NCBI GenBank assembly: GCA_040755715.1
Contig: JBFLXN010000073.1
Location: 1-11,995, forward strand
Direction: 5' to 3'
Source: JBFLXN01 sp040755715 [NCBI: Candidatus Edwardsbacteria bacterium]
GTDB taxonomy: Bacteria > Edwardsbacteria > AC1 > JBFLXN01
Length of the DNA stretch: 11,995 nucleotides
The notes below the pieces were generated by a model. The model searched no databases, was not told the origin of the DNA, and saw nothing but the letters and a program-made list of their open reading frames with translations. Within the stretch, counting starts at the first letter, position 1; each line of letters opens with the position of its first letter. Below are positions 5,629 to 11,919 of the stretch, in pieces. Both the position numbers and the translations under genes were made by a program.

Positions 5629-5657
5629 ATTATATACTTTTTTAATAGAGAAATCAA
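5629..5657 (-). promoter_or_regulatory. Promoter of corA
   Basis: Minus strand: -35 TTGATT (5652-5657) and a perfect -10 TATAAT (5629-5634), spaced 17 nt. It is followed by a leader of about 130 nt before the ATG. The core is strikingly like the tlpA-like promoter: both have TTTTTCTTGA at the -35 and AAAAAGTATA entering the -10. Confidence 0.75.
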
Positions 5658-5746
5658 GAAAAATCTTTGTAAATTTGTGTCTACTTATTCAAATCGCGAA
5701 CATCAATATCTCAGGTCTTGACTATTCTTGAGTTATTCTCAGGCCC

Positions 5747-5759
5747 CATTGAATCAATG
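5747..5759. promoter_or_regulatory. 13-bp palindrome in the corA/macro divergent gap
   Basis: CATTGA-A-TCAATG is a perfect 6-bp inverted repeat around one base. It lies in the 310-nt region between divergent genes, about 70 bp upstream of the macro promoter and 90 bp from that of corA. It could be an operator. The rest of the gap is AT-rich with two direct TCTCAGG copies (near 5709 and 5738), and I see no gene in it. Confidence 0.35.
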
Positions 5760-5830
5760 CGTCTGGATTTTATAAAAATAAGTCATTGATTTACAATAAG
5801 TTATCAAAACAAATTTTTTACAAAAAAAAC

Positions 5831-5860
5831 TTGATTTTTAAAAGTCCATTGTGATAAAAT
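5831..5860 (+). promoter_or_regulatory. Promoter of the macro-domain gene
   Basis: -35 TTGATT (5831-5836) and -10 TAAAAT (5855-5860), with an 18-nt spacer. It is preceded by an A/T-rich tract that may act as an UP-like element. The leader to the macro ATG is about 50 nt and contains a strong RBS that serves a 7-codon ORF first. Confidence 0.55.
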
Positions 5861-5901
5861 ATTATATTGTTGATTTTAAAGATATAGGTGGTGGTAAATA
5901 T

Positions 5902-5925
5902 ATGGCCAAGAAGAAAAAATGTTGA
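5902..5925 (+). other. 7-codon leader ORF (MAKKKKC) overlapping the macro start
   Basis: ATG 5902-5904 is preceded by GGTGGT (5890-5895), the only good Shine-Dalgarno in this leader. It reads MAKKKKC and stops at TGA 5923-5925, overlapping the macro ATG (5919-5921) in another frame. The codons pass through a run of six A. A -1 slip there would join MAKKKK to the macro protein. It may provide translational coupling, or mark a one-base indel in the true 5' end of the macro gene. Confidence 0.4.
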
Positions 5926-6500
5926 GAGTTAACGAGAAGACTATTTCTTTGGTGCAAGGTGATATTACTGAAGTGGAAGCGGATGCAATCGTGAATGCGG
6001 CTAATAATTATCTGTGGATGGGGGGAGGTGTCGCTGGAGCCATTAAGCGAAAGGGCGGAAAGGTCATTGAAGAAGAAGCAGTAAAACAAGGTCCAATTGC
6101 AGTTGGAGAGGCAATAGTTACATCTGCCGGAAATCTTAAAAAAGCAAAATATGTAATTCACGCCGCGGTGATGGCCCAGGATTTACGAACTGATTCAGAA
6201 AAGATAAGACAATCGGCTGAGAGTAGCTTGAAACGGGCAGAAGAATTAAGAATTTCTTCTATTGCTTTTCCCGCTTTGGGTACAGGAGTCGGTGGATTTC
6301 CACTTTCAAAATGCGCCAGGGTTATGTTTGAAGTAATAGAGAAACATTTTGCAGGGGAGACTTATTTAACAAAAGTAATATTCGTCCTCTATGACCAAAA
6401 ATCTTATGAGATATTTAATGAAATAGTAGCGAGCCCCGTTAGAAATACCGTCTACACAAAAGGATATAGCAAAATTTCTAACGGGGCGAGTAAAGAGTAG
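5919..6500 (+). CDS. Macro-domain protein (ADP-ribose / O-acetyl-ADP-ribose hydrolase type)
   Basis: 193 residues, of which about 1-170 form a single macro domain. Its features are VQGDITEVEADAIVNAANN (12-30), the glycine-rich loop GGGVAGAI (35-42), IHAAVM (80-85), and the phosphate loop FPALGTGVGGFP (117-128). Proteins of this class bind ADP-ribose and often remove it from proteins or deacetylate O-acetyl-ADP-ribose. The substrate here is unknown. The last 23 or so residues (SPVRNTVYTKGYSK...) are encoded by an inverted-repeat element (6433-6487) and are not part of the fold; the native stop has probably been lost to it. The ATG itself has only a weak AAGAAG upstream and overlaps the leader ORF. 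No macro-associated toxin (DarT) or sirtuin gene is adjacent. Confidence 0.88.
   Translation: MLRVNEKTISLVQGDITEVEADAIVNAANNYLWMGGGVAGAIKRKGGKVIEEEAVKQGPIAVGEAIVTSAGNLKKAKYVIHAAVMAQDLRTDSEKIRQSAESSLKRAEELRISSIAFPALGTGVGGFPLSKCARVMFEVIEKHFAGETYLTKVIFVLYDQKSYEIFNEIVASPVRNTVYTKGYSKISNGASKE
6433..6487. repeat. Inverted-repeat element with a 14-bp perfect stem
   Basis: GCCCCGTTAGAAAT (6433-6446) and ATTTCTAACGGGGC (6474-6487) are perfect complements around a 27-nt loop. The element lies inside the 3' end of the macro ORF and is read through in frame. A decayed relative (GAGCCCCGTTGCAAATTGCT, near 6630) lies just upstream of the HAD gene. It looks like a small dispersed palindromic element. Confidence 0.85.
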
Positions 6501-6511
6501 CAAGTAAAAAA

Positions 6512-6617
6512 GTTTATTGGGTTTATACAGTTTATTGAGTTTATCGGATTATTAAACCCAATGAACCCAACAAACTCAATAAACCCAACAAACTCAATAA
6601 ACCCAACAAACTCAACA
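6512..6617. repeat. 18-bp tandem repeats with inverted counterparts
   Basis: Three head-to-tail units of AACCCAACAAACTCAATA fill 6564-6617. Just upstream, GTTTATTGGGTTTA (6512-6525) is complementary to TAAACCCAATGAAC (6553-6566) at 13 of 14 positions. TTTATTGAGTTT, within 6530-6543, is complementary to part of the tandem unit. This repeat region fills most of the gap between the macro and HAD genes. It opens a spurious in-frame extension (NPTNSI repeats) in front of the HAD start. Confidence 0.85.
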
Positions 6618-6677
6618 CTCACTACTGCTGAGCCCCGTTGCAAATTGCTAGGGGGTGAGCAAACCGAGGCTTATCTG

Positions 6678-7400
6678 ATGATAAAAGCCATTATCTTTGA
6701 CTTAGATAATACATTAGTTGACTTTATGAAGATGAAAGAATTGGCCGTGGAAGGAGCTATTGAGGCAATGATTGATGCTGGTTTAAAAATGGAGAAACAA
6801 CGGGCCAAAGAAAAGATTTATGAAATTTATAAGGAAGAAGGAATTGAGTATCAAATGATTTTTGACAAGTTTCTCCAGCAGGAACTGGGGCGAATTGATT
6901 ACAAGATGCATGCCGCTGGCATCGTTGCTTATAGAAAAGCTAGGGAGGCGGCTTTGGTAACTTACCCACATACGACCTTGACTTTAGTAGAACTTCTTAA
7001 ACGGGGTTTGAAATTAGCCGTGGTCTCTGATGCCCCACGACGGGAAGCATGGCTAAGACTATGTTATCTGGGTCTCCAGAACTTAGTTGATTGTGTAGTA
7101 ACCTTTGAGGATACTGGAGAAAAAAAACCCTTACCTACTCCATTTCAGAAAGTACTTTCCTTACTAAATTTGTCACCAAAAGACTGTCTAATGGTGGGAG
7201 ATTGGGCTGAGAGGGATATTGTGGGTGCGGCTAAACTCGGGATGAAGACCGCCTTCGCTCGTTATGGAGATACCTTCGGCACAAAGGAGTCAGGAGCTGA
7301 CTACGAGTTGAATGACATTATAGAACTACTGGAAATTGTTGATAGGGAAAATAACGCAGAGAACGCAAAATACTCGCAGATAACGCAAAGGAAAAAATAA
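6678..7400 (+). CDS. HAD-superfamily phosphatase
   Basis: 240 residues. Motif I is IIFDLDNTLVDF with nucleophile D8 and acid/base D10. A helical cap follows (about 17-95). Motif II is VVSDAP (S117), motif III K150 in GEKKPLPTPFQ, and motif IV MVGDWAERDIVGA with D175 and D180. All catalytic residues are present, so it should be an active phosphatase (phosphoglycolate-phosphatase/YjjG-like group); the substrate cannot be told from sequence. ATG 6678-6680 is chosen because motif I then starts at the usual distance and a CGAGG lies 8 nt upstream. An in-frame ATG at 6561 would add 39 residues of pure repeat. The last 16 or so residues (NNAENAKYSQITQRKK) are encoded by a dispersed repeat. Confidence 0.87.
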   Translation: MIKAIIFDLDNTLVDFMKMKELAVEGAIEAMIDAGLKMEKQRAKEKIYEIYKEEGIEYQMIFDKFLQQELGRIDYKMHAAGIVAYRKAREAALVTYPHTTLTLVELLKRGLKLAVVSDAPRREAWLRLCYLGLQNLVDCVVTFEDTGEKKPLPTPFQKVLSLLNLSPKDCLMVGDWAERDIVGAAKLGMKTAFARYGDTFGTKESGADYELNDIIELLEIVDRENNAENAKYSQITQRKK

Positions 7401-7482
7401 ATAGACTTACAGATAAGATTCATAAGACATTAATTATAATTTCAGCGTAATCTGTGGAATTTCTGCGGACTTTGCGAACTAC
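7352..7482. repeat. Dispersed repeat with imperfect inverted ends between HAD and acpS
   Basis: The left part has several AACGCA/CGCAGA words, including ACGCAGAGAACGCA and TCGCAGATAACGCAAAGG. The right part (about 7443-7479) has their complements in CAGCGTAATCTG, TTTCTGCGGA and CTTTGCGA. The element encodes the tail and stop of the HAD protein and fills the gap to acpS. It probably also replaces the normal RBS region of acpS. Confidence 0.5.
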
Positions 7483-7488
7483 AAAATA

Positions 7489-7860
7489 ATGGCTGAGTCA
7501 ATCGGGGTTGATTTAGTAGAAGTCCAAAGAATTCGTCAGGCAATTGAAAGGTGGGGTGATGCCTTTCTTCATAGAATATTTACTCCAACGGAGATTGCTT
7601 TTTGTGAAAGTAGAAAAAACAAGTACGAATCTTACGCCGCTAGATTTGCCGCTAAAGAAGCAGTCTCAAAGGCTTTGGGAACAGGTTTTAGAAAAGGAGT
7701 ATACTGTCGTCAAATTGAAATTATAGATAACGAAAAGAGTATTCCCACAGTGAGACTTCACGGGAGGGCAAAAGAATTGGTGGCAAAAGGGGGAATTATT
7801 TTGAGTCTCAGTCATACGAAGGAATATTCTATCGCAATGGTGTTAATAAAGAAAAGATGA
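7489..7860 (+). CDS. acpS: Holo-[acyl-carrier-protein] synthase
   Basis: 123 residues, normal length for AcpS. It transfers the 4'-phosphopantetheine arm of CoA to a serine of acyl carrier protein, activating it for fatty acid synthesis in the cytoplasm. Signature sequences are IGVDLVEVQRI with Mg2+ ligand D8, the helix RFAAKEAVSKALGTG with ligand E57, and SLSHTKEYSIAMVL near the end. The ATG 7489-7491 places IGVD at the usual distance, but no Shine-Dalgarno precedes it; the upstream DNA is repeat-derived. It is followed 67 nt later by nnrE/nnrD, a frequent acpS neighbour in bacteria, so the two probably form an operon. Confidence 0.95.
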   Translation: MAESIGVDLVEVQRIRQAIERWGDAFLHRIFTPTEIAFCESRKNKYESYAARFAAKEAVSKALGTGFRKGVYCRQIEIIDNEKSIPTVRLHGRAKELVAKGGIILSLSHTKEYSIAMVLIKKR

Positions 7861-7927
7861 CACAGTGATTATTAAAGATGAAAAGTCTCGCCGTAATCAT
7901 TTCTCTCAAAAAGGGAGGAAACTTATT

Positions 7928-9541
7928 ATGTTAAAAGTTGCTTCTTCAGTGGAAATGAAGAATATTGACCGACGCACGATAGAAAAATATAATGTGCCGG
8001 GTTTAAGTCTGATGGAAAATGCCGGGCGAAGTGTGGTGGAGATCTTAGAGAAAATCTGGGCGGAAATTCAAGAGAAAGAAATAGAATTTACTCCAGACTT
8101 ACGACATTGGAGTGGTGGCCTTTTGAACAGGACAAAGGTGATGGTTCTCTGTGGTAAGGGAAATAATGGTGGTGATGGTTTCGTCGTCGCTCGCTATCTG
8201 GTAAATAAAAGAGCAGTGCCTGCCATCTTCCTTTTAGGAAAAAGGAGGGAAATAAAAGGCGATGCCCGCACAAATCTGGAAAACATAACCAAAATGGGTA
8301 TTCCCTTGATTGAAATTCACAACCAGAGATTACTTCCAAAATTCCAAGAAAGTCTCAAAGAAAGTGAGATTGTAATTGATGCTATTTTTGGCACAGGTTT
8401 TAAGGGTGAAATTACAGGTTACCTCGCCCGAATTATAGAAATGGTAAATGCCAGCGAGAAATTGGTGATTGCCGTTGATTTGCCAAGTGGCTTGGATGCT
8501 GATACTGGAGATGTCCAGAGTGCCACTATCAGAGCAGATGTTACCGTGACCATGGGACTACTCAAAAGGGGATTGCTCTTGTATCCAGGCCGAATGCACG
8601 CTGGCAGAACTTTCGTGGCTGAGATTGGTATGCCAGAGATGGGCGTTGAAGAAGAGAAGATTAAACTATCATTGTTACAAGATATAGATGTGGCTCAATT
8701 ACTTCCACACCGCTTTCCCGATACTCATAAAAATGCCTGCGGCATAGTGTTGGTAGTGGCAGGCTCCGTAGGAATGACCGGTGCTGCTGTCTTGACCAGT
8801 GAAGCAGTTCTTAAGGCTGGAGCTGGTCTCTGTTATTTGGGTCTTCCAGAAAGTTTGAACGATGCAATGGAATCAAGATTGACTGAAGTGATTACAAAAC
8901 CATTGCCACAAACAAGAGATAGAACACTGAATCTATTGGCTGAGTCTGAGATAGAGCGCTTGATGAAGAAATGTGATGTTTTAACCATCGGTCCAGGCCT
9001 TTCCCAGCACAGCGAGACTGCGGAATTAGTGAGAAGAGTGGTGAAAAAAATATCCGGGCCAATGGTCATTGATGCTGATGGATTGAATGCCTTGGCAGGT
9101 AAGCCAGAAATTTTCAAAAAGATTACTATGCCGACAGTAATTACTCCTCATCCAGGAGAGTTGTCGAGGCTTCTAAACACCTCTGTGGAAGAAATTAAAA
9201 GAGACCGAATCGGCAAAGCAGAAGAGGCAGCCCAGAATTTGGGCGTAGTCGTTGTTCTCAAAGGTGCTCCGACAGTTATTGCTGAACCTTCTGGTTTATC
9301 TTGGATTAATCCGACCGGCAACGCTGGAATGGCTACCGCCGGTGTAGGCGATGTCTTGACCGGAGTTATCGCAGGAATGATGGCTCAAGGATTATCACCT
9401 TTAGAGGCGGCTCAAGTAGGAGTCTATTTGCACGGTCTAGCCGGAGATATTGCCAGTGAAGAAAAGACCGAATACAGTATGATGGCCAGAGATGTTCTGG
9501 AAAATATCCCGAAGGCAATAGAGATGATAACTTCATTGTGA
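7928..9541 (+). CDS. nnrD: Bifunctional NAD(P)H-hydrate epimerase / ADP-dependent NAD(P)H-hydrate dehydratase
   Basis: 537 residues, two fused enzymes that repair damaged NADH and NADPH (NADHX, NADPHX) in the cytoplasm. The N-terminal half (about 1-235) is the YjeF_N epimerase. It has GLSLMENAGRSV, the nucleotide loop LCGKGNNGGDGFVVAR (74-89), DAIFGTGFKGEI with D151, and VIAVDLPSGLDADTG. The C-terminal half (about 250-537) is the ribokinase-like dehydratase. It has GSVGMTGAAVL, IGPGLSQ, DADGLNAL, TPHPGEL, and GNAGMATAGVGDVLTGVIAG with catalytic D475. A loop of about 20 residues (48-67, IQEKEIEFTPDLRHWSGG) lengthens the epimerase before its first strand. Start ATG 7928-7930 has GGGAGG 9 nt upstream; an in-frame GTG at 7865 has none. 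The gene ends exactly where the 17-bp repeat array begins. Often also named nnrE/nnrD or yjeF. Confidence 0.96.
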   Translation: MLKVASSVEMKNIDRRTIEKYNVPGLSLMENAGRSVVEILEKIWAEIQEKEIEFTPDLRHWSGGLLNRTKVMVLCGKGNNGGDGFVVARYLVNKRAVPAIFLLGKRREIKGDARTNLENITKMGIPLIEIHNQRLLPKFQESLKESEIVIDAIFGTGFKGEITGYLARIIEMVNASEKLVIAVDLPSGLDADTGDVQSATIRADVTVTMGLLKRGLLLYPGRMHAGRTFVAEIGMPEMGVEEEKIKLSLLQDIDVAQLLPHRFPDTHKNACGIVLVVAGSVGMTGAAVLTSEAVLKAGAGLCYLGLPESLNDAMESRLTEVITKPLPQTRDRTLNLLAESEIERLMKKCDVLTIGPGLSQHSETAELVRRVVKKISGPMVIDADGLNALAGKPEIFKKITMPTVITPHPGELSRLLNTSVEEIKRDRIGKAEEAAQNLGVVVVLKGAPTVIAEPSGLSWINPTGNAGMATAGVGDVLTGVIAGMMAQGLSPLEAAQVGVYLHGLAGDIASEEKTEYSMMARDVLENIPKAIEMITSL

Positions 9542-9660
9542 CGCAGGATCGTTCCGACATAGTCGGGACTCGCAGGATCGCCACGCTCGTAAGATCGCTC
9601 GCTCGCAGGATCGCTATGCTCGTAGTATCGCTTTGCTCGCAGGATCACTGCGTTCGTCTT
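9542..9660. repeat. Left array of 17-bp repeats
   Basis: Units of about 17 bp with consensus CGCAGGATCGCTATGCT start right after the nnrD stop codon (9571, 9588, 9604, 9621, 9638). They are preceded by a partial unit and a small hairpin (CCGAC-ATA-GTCGG). Even positions differ in a regular way: CGCAGG-type and CGTAGT-type units roughly alternate. The array is inverted with respect to 9986-10063. Confidence 0.9.
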
Positions 9661-9672
9661 AGACTTAAACGT

Positions 9673-9887
9673 AAACTTTGGCAAAAATCGCTTTTGTCCG
9701 TATTTTGATTGTTTGCCGGAGCTTCTTCATCTGCCGTTTAGAAAGTAGAACAAAGTTGTTAAAGTTATAACTCTCCAGAACTTAACCCCTTTTGTTCCCT
9801 TCTCTTTGTAAGAGAAGGGGAGGGGCTTGTTTTAACAGTCTTTTAAGAGGGGATGAGTTCAACCCTAACCCAAATTTGCCAAAGTTT
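9673..9887. repeat. Nested inverted repeats between the two 17-bp arrays
   Basis: AAACTTTGGCAAA (9673-9685) and TTTGCCAAAGTTT (9875-9887) are perfect 13-bp complements. Near their centre a strong hairpin, CCCTTCTCTT-TGT-AAGAGAAGGG (9797-9819, 10-bp stem), is followed by GGAGGGGCTTGTTTT. That hairpin may end the acpS-nnrD transcript, though the T-rich tract is not immediate. I find no gene in 9542-10084. Confidence 0.7.
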
Positions 9888-9914
9888 TGTTAAACTTTAG
9901 TTTAGTACTAATAC
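9887..9914 (+). promoter_or_regulatory. Weak promoter candidate for the fmdB-like operon
   Basis: TTGTTA (9887-9892) and TAATAC (9909-9914), with a 16-nt spacer, form the best sigma70-like pair before the zinc-ribbon gene. It would give a leader of about 165 nt running through the right 17-bp array. Match quality is modest. Confidence 0.3.
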
Positions 9915-9985
9915 TAATTGAAAAAGAATATTACAAACTATTCGCTTCTGATAGATCGCTCATTAGGAAGCCGTTCAATCGCAAA

Positions 9986-10063
9986 CGATACTGCGAGTGA
10001 AACGATCCTACGAGCGAAGCGATACTACGAGCATAGCGATACACCGAGTGAAACGATACTGCG
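9986..10063. repeat. Right array of 17-bp repeats, inverted
   Basis: Four units at 9986, 10003, 10020 and 10037 plus a partial one at 10054, consensus CGATACTACGAGCRTAG. This is the reverse complement of the left array. A 23-bp stretch at 10018-10040 is exactly complementary to 9610-9632. The array ends 8 nt before the AGGAGG of the zinc-ribbon gene. Confidence 0.9.
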
Positions 10064-10084
10064 TCTTCAGAGGAGGATTAGACT

Positions 10085-10435
10085 ATGCCAATCTACGAAT
10101 ATGAATGCCTTGACTGCGGGCGGAAGACAAGTCTTCTCGTTCTGAGTATTAGCAAAGTCTTCTCGCCAAAGTGCTCTCACTGCGGAGGAAACAAGTTAGA
10201 AAGACTCTTTTCTCGTTTTGCCGCAGTCAGGGCTAAAGAAAGCCGGCTGGAAAGTTTGGCTGACCCGAGCAAATTTGGCGATTTGGATGAGCGTGACCCA
10301 AAATCTGTTGCTCGCTGGGCTAGACGGATGAGCCGAGAAATGGGTGAAGAAATGGGCGGAGATTTTGACGCCGCTCTAGAAGAGGAAATGGAAGAGCATA
10401 CAAGAGAAGAAACAAGTGAAGGAGTTGAGGAGTGA
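10085..10435 (+). CDS. FmdB-type zinc-ribbon protein
   Basis: 116 residues. The N-terminal zinc ribbon begins MPIYEYECLDCGRK and has two CxxC knuckles (C8/C11 and C30/C33), as in the putative regulatory FmdB family. The middle (37-90) is basic and helical (VRAKESRLESLADP, SVARWARRMSREMGEEMG). The end is a very acidic tail. The family's exact function is unknown; a protein- or nucleic-acid-binding role is inferred from the ribbon. AGGAGG (10071-10076) lies 8 nt before the ATG. The GWxTD gene follows 35 nt later on the same strand, and the two are likely co-transcribed. The last residues fall in GGAGT-rich repeat DNA and may be partly repeat-derived. Confidence 0.87.
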   Translation: MPIYEYECLDCGRKTSLLVLSISKVFSPKCSHCGGNKLERLFSRFAAVRAKESRLESLADPSKFGDLDERDPKSVARWARRMSREMGEEMGGDFDAALEEEMEEHTREETSEGVEE

Positions 10436-10456
10436 GGAGTTAAAAAGTTGAACTCC
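10436..10456. repeat. Small hairpin between the zinc-ribbon and GWxTD genes
   Basis: GGAGTT (10436-10441) pairs with AACTCC (10451-10456) around 9 nt. It directly precedes the AAGGGG ribosome binding site of the GWxTD gene and follows two direct GGAGT words. It is too weak and lacks a U tract to be a terminator. It may tune translation, or be only a repeat relic. Confidence 0.4.
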
Positions 10457-10470
10457 TAAGGGGACAAAAG

Positions 10471-11868
10471 ATGAAATATTTTATAATAACTCTTTTGATT
10501 GTCCTGTCCGATTTTGCTAGTGGGAGTGAAGGTTTTCCTTTAATTTCCACCGGGGAGATAAAATTTTATTTAGACGGCGCTCAGTTCCGAGGAGAAAATG
10601 AAAAGACCCAGCAGGAAATTTATTATAAGATTCCTTTTGACCAGTTTAACTTTGTTCCAGAAGGAGAAAACCTGAAGACAATCTACCGAACTACTGTAAC
10701 TCTCACTGATAGTCTAGGCAAATCATTGCTTAATCAGAATTGGCAATCCACCTCTTACCTAAAATCTCTGGAAGACGCCCAACAGCGAGATCTCTCTATT
10801 ATTGACCAAATAGAAATGCCACTTTTTCTGGGTTCGTATAAATTTTCTCTGAAAATTGAAGATGTAAATTCCAACAAGAGTGGCATAGTCACCCAAGATT
10901 TGAAAGTGTCATCTTATCTGCAAGCAGACACACTGTTTTTGAGTGACATTGAATTAGCCTCGCAAGTTCAAGAAGACACTACCGCCGGGAAATTCGTGAA
11001 GAATGGTCTGAGAATTTTACCCAATCCGCCACATCTATTTGGCAAGAGATTTGGAATACTCTACTGTTATCTTGAAATCTATAATTTAAAATTAGGAGAA
11101 GGAACATCTCCAGGAACTTACGAAGTTAAATACTCTATTGTCAATGATTCAAATGAAGTAGCACGAAGTTTGCCAGCGACAACGAAGAGTAAACCGGGCA
11201 AGAATGTAGTAGAAGTGGGAGGAATCAATATTTTAGGACTATCAAGTGGTAAATATAGAGTTCGGGTAGAAGTCTTTGATAATCAGAGTGAACAAAAAGC
11301 TACTAAGGAAATCAGTTTTGAAGTAGTTCGTTTTACCACAGCAACTTCCACCAAGCGAGAATCTGAAGAACAACTGAAACAACTTTATGAAAAAAAGGGG
11401 GGAGAATATTACGAACAGATCGAACTTTTGGCTACTGCTAAGGAGATGGATACTTTTAGCAAATTAGAACCACAGGGGAAAAAAGAATTTTTATATCAAT
11501 TCTGGAGAAAAAGGGACCTAAAACCGGAAACACCAGAGAATGAATTTTTGATTGAATATGTAGAGCGTTTTCGCTATGTAGAACTCCATTTTTCCACCAA
11601 AAAACAGAAGGGTTCAGAAACTGATAGGGGAAGGATTTATATAAAATATGGTGCACCGGATGAAATTGACAGACATCCAGCTGACCCATCCTACAAGTCT
11701 TTTGAAATCTGGCGTTATTCAGGAGGGGGCGGACGAGAATTTGCTTTTGCGGATGTGGGAGGTTTTGGTAAATATCAATTAGTCTATTCAAGTGTGAGAG
11801 AAGAACTCACCGACCCCAATTGGAGCAGATGGGTTGACCCGCAATGTATTCAAACGGGAAACAGGTAA
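10471..11868 (+). CDS. Secreted GWxTD-domain protein
   Basis: 465 residues. A signal peptide (about 1-19) is followed by a beta-rich region (about 25-288) with two parts resembling Ig-like/carbohydrate-binding modules; YEVKYSIVND and GKYRVRVEVFD are typical strands. The C-terminal GWxTD domain (about 300-445) includes FLYQFWRKRDLKPETPENEF (340-359), then DRGRIYIKYGAPDEID (385-400), FEIWRY (411-416) and the closing YQLVYSS. The motif that names the family reads GSETD here (381-385), so the Trp is Ser. The family is widespread in deep-branching bacteria and of unknown function, probably acting in the periplasm or on the surface. AAGGGG (10458-10463) lies 7 nt before the ATG. The length and the usual DPNW ending suggest the gene is complete. 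Confidence 0.85.
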   Translation: MKYFIITLLIVLSDFASGSEGFPLISTGEIKFYLDGAQFRGENEKTQQEIYYKIPFDQFNFVPEGENLKTIYRTTVTLTDSLGKSLLNQNWQSTSYLKSLEDAQQRDLSIIDQIEMPLFLGSYKFSLKIEDVNSNKSGIVTQDLKVSSYLQADTLFLSDIELASQVQEDTTAGKFVKNGLRILPNPPHLFGKRFGILYCYLEIYNLKLGEGTSPGTYEVKYSIVNDSNEVARSLPATTKSKPGKNVVEVGGINILGLSSGKYRVRVEVFDNQSEQKATKEISFEVVRFTTATSTKRESEEQLKQLYEKKGGEYYEQIELLATAKEMDTFSKLEPQGKKEFLYQFWRKRDLKPETPENEFLIEYVERFRYVELHFSTKKQKGSETDRGRIYIKYGAPDEIDRHPADPSYKSFEIWRYSGGGGREFAFADVGGFGKYQLVYSSVREELTDPNWSRWVDPQCIQTGNR

Positions 11869-11919
11869 TGCAAGTTCAAATATCAAAAATCAAAATGCCC
11901 GCCTGCCATAGAACAAAAT

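Noticed and set aside
5717-5745. Promoter starting with TTGACT in the divergent gap
   Set aside because: No acceptable -10 box at 15-19 nt; the pair at 5831-5860 is better placed for the macro gene.
6561-6677. N-terminal extension of the HAD protein
   Set aside because: It consists of NPTNSI units encoded by the 18-bp tandem repeat, followed by remnant hairpin DNA. The HAD fold starts at 6678.
9797-9834. Definite rho-independent terminator of acpS-nnrD
   Set aside because: The hairpin is strong, but a G-rich stretch separates it from the T-rich tract, and it lies about 255 nt after the stop. I list it as a possibility only.
9542-10063. CRISPR-like or iteron origin of replication
   Set aside because: 17-bp units have no spacers, no replication initiator gene is present, and the units occur in two inverted blocks around AT-neutral DNA.
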